Source: CAZMPJ01 sp964568455 (GTDB lineage: Bacteria > Margulisbacteria > WOR-1 > O2-12-FULL-45-9). From it: DNA of 20,223 nt. The stretch spans positions 1-20,223 of the forward strand of contig CAZMPJ010000014.1 of assembly GCA_964568455.1 (NCBI GenBank), written 5' to 3'. The position numbers were made by a program, and so were the translations under genes. Below the pieces are notes generated by a model. The model saw nothing but the letters and a program-made list of their open reading frames with translations, did no database searches and was not told the DNA's origin. Below are positions 6,604 through 12,875 of the stretch, piece after piece; the stretch's first letter is position 1, and each line of letters opens with the position of its first letter.

Positions 6604-7312
6604 TTTCTACTTGCTCCTTGGTTTTACCAAATTTTCTAGTGCGTTTTTGATAGTCTTCCACTGCCGCAAACAAAGCTTCTTTTCTAAACTCGGGCCAGCA
6701 AAGATCAGTCACGTAAATTTCTGCATAAGCAATTTGCCACAACAAATAATTTGAAATCCTCATTTCCCCAGCTGTTCTAATCAATAAATCCGGATCCGGC
6801 ATGCCCTTAGTATACAAGTGATTAGAAATAGTTTCTTCGTTTATTTCCTCATTGCTTATATTTTCACTCGTCATTGATTTAAAGGCGTCAACCAATTCCG
6901 CCCGACTGCCATAATTAGTCATAATATTTAAAGTAATGCGCTTATTTCCTTTGGTCTTATCCATGGCCCAGGCTACTTTTTTCTGAAGATGGTCTGGCAG
7001 CATATGAATTCTACCTAAGAAATTTATTTTTACTCCGTTTTTGTGTAATTCGTTTACCTCACGGTCAATCACATCGCCGGCTAAGCGAAAAAGAAAAGAA
7101 ACTTCTTTTTCTGGCCGCTTCCAATTTTCTGTAGAAAAAGCATAAAGGGTTAGATATTTGACACCGATTTCAGTGCAGGCTTTTAAGATTACGCGAATAG
7201 ACTCAACCCCTTCTTTGTGACCAGCCACCCTGGGCAAGTTTTTTTTCTGAGCCCAGCGGCCATTGCCGTCCATAATCGCAGCTATATGTAGTGGGACTTT
7301 TACTTTGTCCAT
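6593..7312 (-). CDS. uppS: Undecaprenyl diphosphate synthase (cis-prenyltransferase)
   Basis: A 239-residue cytosolic enzyme that builds the C55 lipid carrier for peptidoglycan and O-antigen from farnesyl diphosphate and isopentenyl diphosphate. The conserved MDGNGRWA is at residues 14-21 with the magnesium-binding D15. The motifs LTLYAFSTENWKRP and DPDLLIRTAGEMRISNYLLW, with the usual RTxGExRxSN arginines, are intact. No Shine-Dalgarno sequence is evident; the gene starts 7 bases after the frr stop, so coupling is likely. Residues near MTSENISNEEINEE form a low-complexity acidic insert in a variable loop. Confidence 0.96.
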   Translation of the reverse strand: MDKVKVPLHIAAIMDGNGRWAQKKNLPRVAGHKEGVESIRVILKACTEIGVKYLTLYAFSTENWKRPEKEVSFLFRLAGDVIDREVNELHKNGVKINFLGRIHMLPDHLQKKVAWAMDKTKGNKRITLNIMTNYGSRAELVDAFKSMTSENISNEEINEETISNHLYTKGMPDPDLLIRTAGEMRISNYLLWQIAYAEIYVTDLCWPEFRKEALFAAVEDYQKRTRKFGKTKEQVENVD

Positions 7313-7319
7313 TTTGAAG

Positions 7320-7880
7320 TTACACGGTTAAAATTTCTTTTTCTTTGGCATGAAAAAGATCGTCAATTTCTTTGTTGTGCTTGTTGGTTAGATCCTGAAC
7401 TTTTTTGTCTTGGACTTTTTCATCGTCTTCGGTAATAGTCTTATCGTTCTTTTGCTTTTTAAGGGTTTCTACTGCATCTCGCCGTATGTTTCGAACGGCG
7501 ACCTTGCCATCTTCGGCTTCTTTTTTAATTACTTTAACCAGGTCTTTTCTGCGTTCTTCAGAAAGCTCTGGCAAAAACAAGCGGATAATCCCGGCTTCAA
7601 CCCGTGGGCTTATTCCCAAATCAGAAGTCATGATCGCTTTTTCAATTTCTTTAATCGCGTTTTTGTCAAAAGGGGTAAGTGTTAAAGAACGTGGTTCTGG
7701 CACAGAAATAGAAGCTATTTGTTTTAGCGGAACATCGGCTCCATAATACTTTACTTTTATATGGTCAAGCAAAGAACCGCTGGCCCGTCCTGTTCTTACG
7801 GCCGCAAAATTTTTCTTCACCACCTCAATTGCTTTTTTCATCCTGCTTTCGGTTTCTTTTAATACATCTTGCATAGTCAT
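7320..7880 (-). CDS. frr: Ribosome recycling factor
   Basis: A 186-residue protein of normal length (E. coli 185). It acts with EF-G to split post-termination ribosomes. It shows the typical alpha/beta pattern: VRTGRAS near residue 30, YYGADVPLKQIASISVPEPR in the small domain, then SEERRKDLVKVIKKEAEDGKVAVRNIRRDA in the long helical domain. AAGGAGG, within the last codons of pyrH, precedes the ATG by 7 bases. A second Met at residue 3 is an alternative start. Confidence 0.97.
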   Translation of the reverse strand: MTMQDVLKETESRMKKAIEVVKKNFAAVRTGRASGSLLDHIKVKYYGADVPLKQIASISVPEPRSLTLTPFDKNAIKEIEKAIMTSDLGISPRVEAGIIRLFLPELSEERRKDLVKVIKKEAEDGKVAVRNIRRDAVETLKKQKNDKTITEDDEKVQDKKVQDLTNKHNKEIDDLFHAKEKEILTV

Positions 7881-7882
7881 AA

Positions 7883-8593
7883 CTAATCCTCCTTAACCAA
7901 GGTTCCAATCTTTTTGCCTTGGACTGCTTTTTTAATATTGTCTTTTTTCATTAGGTTTAAAACAATGATAGGGATTTTATTATCCATACAAAGCGAGGCT
8001 GCGGTTGAATCCATTACTTTTAAACGTTTGCGGATTAAGGTCATATGACTGACCTTATTATATTTTTTAGCGTCTTTATGCTTCATGGGATCTTTATCAT
8101 AAACCCCACCCACTTTGGTCGCTTTTAAAACCACATCAACATCAAGTTCGGCCGCTCTTAAAGCCGCAGTGGTATCGGTTGAAAAATAAGGGTTGCCGGT
8201 TCCAGCCGCCAAAATAACTACTCTGCCTTTTTCCATATGGCGGATAGCCCGTCTTCTAATAAAAGGCTCGGCAATAGATTGCATAGGGATGGCAGTTTGA
8301 ACTCGGGAGGGAACTTTGATTTTTTCCAGCACATCTTGCAGGGCAAGTGAGTTAATAACAGTGGCTAACATTCCCATATAGTCGCCAGTAGCGCGGTCAA
8401 TCCCGTGCACTGCTCCAGCCACCCCACGAAAAATATTACCGCCACCTACCACAATCGCTATATCGGTTTTTAATTCCCGAACACTTTTGATTTCCTGGGC
8501 CACGGTGTTGAGAGTTTCAAGGTCTATACCATATTTCCGTTGGCCGCCAAAAATTTCACCAGAGAGTTTTAAGAGGACTCGCTTATATCTCAT
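7883..8593 (-). CDS. pyrH: UMP kinase
   Basis: A 236-residue protein of the amino-acid-kinase fold that phosphorylates UMP to UDP. Visible motifs are KLSGE near the N-terminus, IVVGGGNIFRG, RATGDYMGMLATVINSLALQD, AAGTGNPYFSTDTTAALRA and KATKVGGVYDKDP. The frame is open 12 codons further upstream, but I chose the ATG at 8593. It matches the family N-terminus (MRYKRVLLKLSGE), and the promoter's -10 box lies inside the longer version. Only about 10 bases separate the -10 box from this ATG and no Shine-Dalgarno sequence is seen, so a leaderless mRNA is likely. It is the first gene of the pyrH-frr-uppS-cdsA-nadC operon. Confidence 0.96.
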   Translation of the reverse strand: MRYKRVLLKLSGEIFGGQRKYGIDLETLNTVAQEIKSVRELKTDIAIVVGGGNIFRGVAGAVHGIDRATGDYMGMLATVINSLALQDVLEKIKVPSRVQTAIPMQSIAEPFIRRRAIRHMEKGRVVILAAGTGNPYFSTDTTAALRAAELDVDVVLKATKVGGVYDKDPMKHKDAKKYNKVSHMTLIRKRLKVMDSTAASLCMDNKIPIIVLNLMKKDNIKKAVQGKKIGTLVKED

Positions 8594-8603
8594 CTTAAAC
8601 CAT

Positions 8604-8612
8604 ATTATAGCA
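8604..8612 (-). promoter_or_regulatory. Extended -10 sigma70-like promoter of the pyrH operon
   Basis: Minus-strand TGCTATAAT carries the extended -10 TG and a perfect TATAAT (8609-8604), 10 bases before the ATG at 8593. No good -35 box is seen, as is usual for extended -10 promoters. It lies back-to-back with the sensor promoter. Confidence 0.7.
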
Positions 8613-8617
8613 TAAGC

Positions 8618-8646
8618 TTGCTTAGCCAATCTAGCTATACTATAAT
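8618..8646 (+). promoter_or_regulatory. Sigma70-like promoter of the 7TM-PAS sensor gene
   Basis: TTGCTT (8618-8623), 17 bases, then TATAAT (8641-8646). The -10 box ends 8 bases before the ATG at 8655, which implies a leaderless transcript. The -35 region overlaps the upstream part of the pyrH promoter, so the two may compete. Confidence 0.65.
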
Positions 8647-8654
8647 ATCTTCAA

Positions 8655-9695
8655 ATGGGCTATTATTTTCCTTATCTAGAACTGGCTGCTTCTTTATTTA
8701 TCCTTTTATTGGCCTTCCATATTCACTTAAGACATCATGAAAATCGGGCTTCGCGCTTTTTTGTGCGCTTTTCTTTGGTTACATTTTTTGCTTGTATTTT
8801 AACCTATTCTTTTAGAATCGCGTTTACTTTGGAAATTGCCCAGCTTATTAATCGCTTTTCTGCTTCTTTGTTTGCTCTTGGCTTTAGCATGTACACCCAT
8901 TTTGCCTTAAGCTTTACCCATAAAGATAGTTTTTTATATAAAAAGCCTTGGTTTTATCTTTTCTACACTCCAGCAGCAATCATTTCTGCTTTATTTTTAT
9001 TTACTAACTTAATGTATACTCGGTATGAAATTGTAAATTACGGGATTATCAGCAAACCCGCCCCACTTTATATTTTGTTTACAATACAAACAGCTTTTTT
9101 TCTGGGCTGGGGCATTTTTCTCTTTCTTAATTACGCGAGAAAAGCCCCTCAAAAAACCGTAAAAGAACAAGCCTTGGTAATTGGGATTGGCTCTTTAATT
9201 CCAGCAATTGTTGGCTTAACTGCCGATATGATTTTGCCTTTAGCTTTACCTCTAAGGCCAATTATTCCCACAGCTGTGTTTGGGGTGGCTTTTATGAATT
9301 TTTTCCTTTATCTGGCCATGCGCAAATACAGCCTATTTGCCATCTCTCCCTGTATTGCCGCCAATGCCATTATTAATACAATGCCAGATTCAATGCTGGT
9401 CACTGACCTTGAGGGAAGAGTTTTGTTTTTAAACGAGGAAGCTCATAAATTTTTTAAAGTGCCAGTAGCCGAAATCATTGGCAAGAAAATAGTCTCTTTG
9501 TTTAGCGAAAAAGAAAAATACCATAAACTTTATGATGAAGTGGTAAAACACGGCAAAGAAATTGAACGTTTTGAAGTAAAACTTTGCGATCCGCTGGGTG
9601 AATGCATTCCTTCTTTAATCAATGCCAATATCTTTCGCGATGAACTAGGCGCCCTGCTGGGAATTATTTTTATTGTTCGAGACATTCGGGGTTAG
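8655..9695 (+). CDS. 7TM sensor protein with C-terminal PAS domain, no output domain
   Basis: A 346-residue protein. Residues 5-225 hold about seven hydrophobic helices, like the N-terminal 7TM region of many histidine kinases. Residues about 234-344 form a PAS domain (NTMPDSMLVTDLEGRVLFLNEEAHKFF is its typical opening, VRDI its typical end). A kinase, GGDEF or similar output domain would normally follow; here the frame stops two codons after VRDI. The last 26 bp overlap the convergent unknown gene at 9670. The protein may signal by partner binding, or it may be a sensor truncated by the arrival of the neighbouring block. I see no continuation of a kinase in other frames. Confidence 0.8.
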   Translation: MGYYFPYLELAASLFILLLAFHIHLRHHENRASRFFVRFSLVTFFACILTYSFRIAFTLEIAQLINRFSASLFALGFSMYTHFALSFTHKDSFLYKKPWFYLFYTPAAIISALFLFTNLMYTRYEIVNYGIISKPAPLYILFTIQTAFFLGWGIFLFLNYARKAPQKTVKEQALVIGIGSLIPAIVGLTADMILPLALPLRPIIPTAVFGVAFMNFFLYLAMRKYSLFAISPCIAANAIINTMPDSMLVTDLEGRVLFLNEEAHKFFKVPVAEIIGKKIVSLFSEKEKYHKLYDEVVKHGKEIERFEVKLCDPLGECIPSLINANIFRDELGALLGIIFIVRDIRG

Positions 9696-11328
9696 GTGGT
9701 TCTTCATAAACCAGTCTCAGACTAGTTATTTCTGCTTCAGCCAAATGATCCCCTTGCCAAACTTCTAAATTAAATTCTTCAGGCACCTCATCAAACGGAA
9801 TAAAAACTGTAAGCGTACCATTCTCCTTATATTTATGTTCCAGCTTAAAACCCTTAGAATCACGCAAAATGAAGCTGGCTTTCTTGTCGTTAGATCTGGC
9901 ACTATAAGTAAAATTAATGCAGGCAAAGAGCCCTTTTGGCCTTTTCCCTTTTTCCATACTCGCTTCTTTAATAGAAAAACTCATTGGCTCATGATAAGCC
10001 GGCCCATCTCCCCCCTCATCTTTTGAAGCAGCAAACAAACTGTATTTATCAGGAACAATATTAAGTCCTGACCAACGAAGCTCTTCGGATAAAGAAAAGT
10101 TTTCCTGATCATGTTCGTGCTTAAGTAACATCTGAGTCATCCATTCATCTTGTTGGTACAGTTCTAAAAATGGCATCCTCTCTTGTCTAGAAGCTTTTTT
10201 ATAATAACCATTATAAGCAAGCCTAAGGAATGTTTTTTTGTTGCCTTGAGAAAAAACCTGTTCAATAAAAGGCGTTGATAGTCCCGAATCAAAATCAAAG
10301 AGTGCTTTTAAAAAGATGAATTGTTGGGCTTGCTCTAGTTCCATAAATAACCCGAATAAATGACTCAGTATTCTTTGTTTTTTTTCAGGGTCCTTCAAGC
10401 CGTCTAAAGACTTGTTGAATACTGATAATAGTTTGCCTTTGTTTTCTACCTGGCTTAGTGTGGTTAGCAACTCTTTGGCTGGATCGCAGGCACCGTCTAA
10501 AAAATATTGTTGCCAAAACTCTTCTACTTCTTGGTTGGACTCAAAAACATCCTGATAAAAGTCAGTAGCATATACTAAGGCGTCTAGTATTTCTGCTCGC
10601 TCTGCCCTGTTGGCATAATTTACCTCCTCAAAAAAGCTTGTCCCAAAGCTCCCCAGAAAAAACTCAAAGTATTCTGTTCGCCAGAAAAGTGTTTTCTCAG
10701 AGGCAGCAACAAGTCTATTAAAATTTTGAGCTGATTTATAAGTCGTGCCTTTATAAAAAATAGAGCTTTCAATGCATTCGTCGATAAAGCTAGGTCCATC
10801 AAAAAAAACGTCTTGAGAATCAGCTACTTGCTTCATTTTGTTTTTGTGCTCATCGTCTCCTTCGGAATATTCTTCTATAACCTCTAATTGTACAGCTGCC
10901 AATGCTTCAACAAGAGAATTTATTTCTGCTTGCAGATCAAAAGAAAGATTTCCCTTGGCCTGTTTAATAAGATTTTGCACAGTATCTGATTTTCTAAATA
11001 GGCGCATTGCAATTGCCATACACTGCATGGTTGTCTCTAATTCTCCGCGCCATCTAAACCTTGGTTCTAATAATAATTCTTCATAGGCCTCTAGTTGGTC
11101 TTGGGTTAAATCATCAACATCTGCTCCAGAAAGAATAAATTGCTTTAGTTCATATAATAGTTTTAGTTTGGCTACTTTATTTGCTAAGTCTAATACAGTT
11201 GCCTTAGAATTAAGCGCCTGGCATAAATAATATTTAGCTTTTTCTTTTGGTGTGGCTGGTTCCTTTGGTTTTTCTCCACAACGAGGTCCTTGTTCTACTC
11301 CAATCGAACGAGCACCTGGGATTGACAT
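9670..11328 (-). CDS. Large unknown protein, helical with C-terminal beta domain
   Basis: A 552-residue protein I do not recognise. Residues 1-25 (MSIPGARSIGVEQG...) form a short leader with an A-R-S-I motif. Residues about 28-390 look almost entirely alpha-helical, with repeated acidic and aromatic patterns suggestive of a helical-repeat scaffold. Residues about 440-545 look beta-rich (CINFTYSARSND, KASFILRDSKGF, TLTVFIPFDEVPEEFNLEVWQGD), like a carbohydrate-binding or immunoglobulin-like sandwich. No signal peptide or membrane helix is evident. AAGGAG overlaps the end of the upstream gene, and the two genes lie 2 bases apart, so they form an operon and may act together. Function unknown. 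Confidence 0.75.
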   Translation of the reverse strand: MSIPGARSIGVEQGPRCGEKPKEPATPKEKAKYYLCQALNSKATVLDLANKVAKLKLLYELKQFILSGADVDDLTQDQLEAYEELLLEPRFRWRGELETTMQCMAIAMRLFRKSDTVQNLIKQAKGNLSFDLQAEINSLVEALAAVQLEVIEEYSEGDDEHKNKMKQVADSQDVFFDGPSFIDECIESSIFYKGTTYKSAQNFNRLVAASEKTLFWRTEYFEFFLGSFGTSFFEEVNYANRAERAEILDALVYATDFYQDVFESNQEVEEFWQQYFLDGACDPAKELLTTLSQVENKGKLLSVFNKSLDGLKDPEKKQRILSHLFGLFMELEQAQQFIFLKALFDFDSGLSTPFIEQVFSQGNKKTFLRLAYNGYYKKASRQERMPFLELYQQDEWMTQMLLKHEHDQENFSLSEELRWSGLNIVPDKYSLFAASKDEGGDGPAYHEPMSFSIKEASMEKGKRPKGLFACINFTYSARSNDKKASFILRDSKGFKLEHKYKENGTLTVFIPFDEVPEEFNLEVWQGDHLAEAEITSLRLVYEEPPNPECLEQ

Positions 11329-11330
11329 AA

Positions 11331-12140
11331 TTAATTTCTCCTTTTTTTATCAAGATAAATCAAACTAAGCTGAACTGGAAACAAACCAGGCTGTAGTTCT
11401 GGAATAAATTCTAAAGAAGGCTCAAGCACGCCATGTAGAAACGTGGGTAATTTACTTTTGCCCTCCTCTTTCTGGCCAAAAAAATTAACAATTTCCTGCC
11501 TAGCTAGTTCGGGATGAGTACTCCAGAAAAAGATGGGGCGCAACATACTGGGAGACTCGGCCCTTCTAATCAATAACATTGCATGAGGCAAGGCCCGATT
11601 GTCCTCTAAAGCTCCTGCCACATAATTTAAGACAGCCTCAGCCGTTGTGAGCCCTCGCACTTGCCTTCGTGCGGTCATTATATTCTCACAAGCAGGATTA
11701 TCAAAAGCATTTGGCTTTCTTTTTCCAACAGGTAAAAGCTCAGCAGGTCTCCCAAAAAGAAAGGCATAAGGTTTTAAAAAAGCAAGGCCAACTGCGCCTG
11801 GTTTATTATAAACAACTACTTCCTCTTCCCTTGGCTCCGAACCAGCAAGATTTAGTATAACGTCTGGCATTTGTCCTAAAAAGTCCTTTGCCGCTCTTAA
11901 TTGGTCCAGGGCTAAGGGCTTGCTAATGCTAATCCTTACGCCCGTATCCGGACCATAGGCAAGTGTTGCGCGATGGTTGCTCTCTGTTGCCAACAGGCTC
12001 CCAAGCACGCGTTCTTCTGCTGTTGTAATAAAGCTAGGAGCCGGGCTAACAGGTGTCATGGTGTTGGTTTTTCCTTTTGCCCTTGCCCCACAAAAAGCAG
12101 CCCAGGTTTTATATGGTATTGATCTTATACTTAAACTCAT
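11331..12140 (-). CDS. Unknown protein with S-I-R-S-I leader, first gene of operon
   Basis: A 269-residue protein I do not recognise. Residues 1-30 (MSLSIRSIPYKTWAAF...) are basic and have no acidic residue; the S-I-R-S-I at 4-8 repeats exactly in the CoaE-like kinase (3-7). The rest appears to be a soluble mixed alpha/beta domain (residues 38-265), with a basic KRKPNAFDNP stretch near 143 and no recognisable active site. The -10-like box ends 7 bases before the ATG at 12140 and no Shine-Dalgarno sequence is seen, which fits a leaderless start at this codon. A Met at residue 28 would remove the leader. It is followed after 2 bases by the 552-residue gene. Confidence 0.72.
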   Translation of the reverse strand: MSLSIRSIPYKTWAAFCGARAKGKTNTMTPVSPAPSFITTAEERVLGSLLATESNHRATLAYGPDTGVRISISKPLALDQLRAAKDFLGQMPDVILNLAGSEPREEEVVVYNKPGAVGLAFLKPYAFLFGRPAELLPVGKRKPNAFDNPACENIMTARRQVRGLTTAEAVLNYVAGALEDNRALPHAMLLIRRAESPSMLRPIFFWSTHPELARQEIVNFFGQKEEGKSKLPTFLHGVLEPSLEFIPELQPGLFPVQLSLIYLDKKRRN

Positions 12141-12147
12141 GACATTT

Positions 12148-12178
12148 ATACTTCGACCCTTTACCTGGAAAATTTCAC
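12148..12178 (-). promoter_or_regulatory. Alternative-sigma-type promoter P5 of the 12140 operon
   Basis: Minus-strand GTGAAATTT (12178-12170), 14 bases, then CGAAGTAT (12155-12148). The sequence AAATAAAGTGAAATTTT is shared base for base with the lacI promoter. The ATG follows within 8 bases of the -10-like box. Confidence 0.6.
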
Positions 12179-12205
12179 TTTATTTACTTAGCAAACTGGC
12201 CAAGA

Positions 12206-12221
12206 TGACCAACTTTGGTCA
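12206..12221. promoter_or_regulatory. Dyad operator-like site between gene 12140 and ORF6N copy B
   Basis: TGACCAACTTTGGTCA is a perfect 7-bp inverted repeat around two bases. An imperfect version (TGACCAGATATGATCG, 2940-2955) stands at the same place before ORF6N copy A. It lies between two divergent genes and could bind a dimeric regulator. The binder is unknown. Confidence 0.4.
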
Positions 12222-12292
12222 CTTTTTAAGCCGTTTTACGCTTAAATATCCTTGGTAATAACCTTGCTATATTAATATAGGGGGCTATAAAA
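12216..12292 (+). promoter_or_regulatory. Conserved upstream block of ORF6N copy B with 14-bp palindrome
   Basis: This is the counterpart of 2870-2945, with about 86% identity by hand count. It contains the perfect palindrome CTATATTAATATAG (12267-12280), a GGTAATAA element and TTTTACGCTTAAAT. The non-coding block is better conserved than the central part of the proteins it precedes. Confidence 0.55.
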
Positions 12293-12811
12293 ATGAAAGA
12301 TTTAATACCAATTGAGAGGATTGAGAGCAAGATTTATCTTATTCGAGGGCAAAAAGTAATGATTGATAAAGATTTGGCAAAATTATATGGTGTTAAAACC
12401 AAGAATTTAAACAAGGCGGTTTCTCGAAATACCGGCCGTTTTCCCGAAGACTTTATGTTTCAGCTTACAAAAGAAGAATATGCAGCTCTAAGGTTCCAAG
12501 CTGGAACCTTAAAGAAAGGGCAACATTCTAAATATTTGCCCTATGCTTTTGCGGAGCAGGGAATTGCTATGTTGTCTTCGGTTTTACATAGTGAATGTGC
12601 CATTCGGGTTAATATCGCAATCATGAGAACTTTTGTTAAACTAAAACAAGTTCTTGCTACTCACGTGGAGGTTTCGCGAAAATTAAAAGACCTAGAACAA
12701 CGAGTTTGCGGCCATGACATTAAAATCCAACAGATCTTCGAAGCTATCAAGAAAATGATTGAGCCGAAAGAAAAGCCAATTAAGAGAATAGGTTTTAGGG
12801 TGGGTGACTAA
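12293..12811 (+). CDS. ORF6N-domain DNA-binding protein, copy B
   Basis: A 172-residue paralogue of the protein at 2351-2869. The N-terminal 36 residues differ at 5 positions, and the C-terminal IQQIFEAIKKMIEP and KRIGFRVGD blocks are nearly identical. Residues 37-92 are much more divergent (this copy has LRFQAGTLKKGQHSKYLPYAF), which is where binding specificity might lie. AGGGGG precedes the ATG. The gene stands alone, divergent from the 12140 operon and upstream of mnmG. Such proteins are often phage- or element-borne, but no element ends, integrase or transposase are visible near either copy. Confidence 0.85.
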   Translation: MKDLIPIERIESKIYLIRGQKVMIDKDLAKLYGVKTKNLNKAVSRNTGRFPEDFMFQLTKEEYAALRFQAGTLKKGQHSKYLPYAFAEQGIAMLSSVLHSECAIRVNIAIMRTFVKLKQVLATHVEVSRKLKDLEQRVCGHDIKIQQIFEAIKKMIEPKEKPIKRIGFRVGD

Positions 12812-12837
12812 CAGCCAAACCATCCCCTCTCTCTCCC

Positions 12838-12866
12838 TTACCCAACAGCCCCCAATATGCTAAAAT
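12838..12866 (+). promoter_or_regulatory. Sigma70-like extended -10 promoter of the mnmG operon
   Basis: A weak TTACCC (12838-12843), 17 bases, then TAAAAT (12861-12866) with the extended -10 TG at 12858-12859. The -10 box ends 9 bases before the ATG at 12876, so the transcript is probably leaderless. Confidence 0.6.
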
Positions 12867-12875
12867 AGATAAATA

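Noticed and set aside
7410..7746. Plus-strand open frames opposite frr
   Set aside because: They mirror the strongly conserved ribosome recycling factor and encode hydrophobic, Phe/Ser-rich antisense-type sequence.
8594..8629. Longer pyrH start adding 12 residues
   Set aside because: The extra codons include the promoter's TATAAT and do not match the family N-terminus.
2351..12811. Composite transposon bounded by the two ORF6N genes
   Set aside because: The copies are in opposite orientation but flank essential housekeeping genes, and no terminal inverted repeats, target duplication, integrase or transposase is visible.
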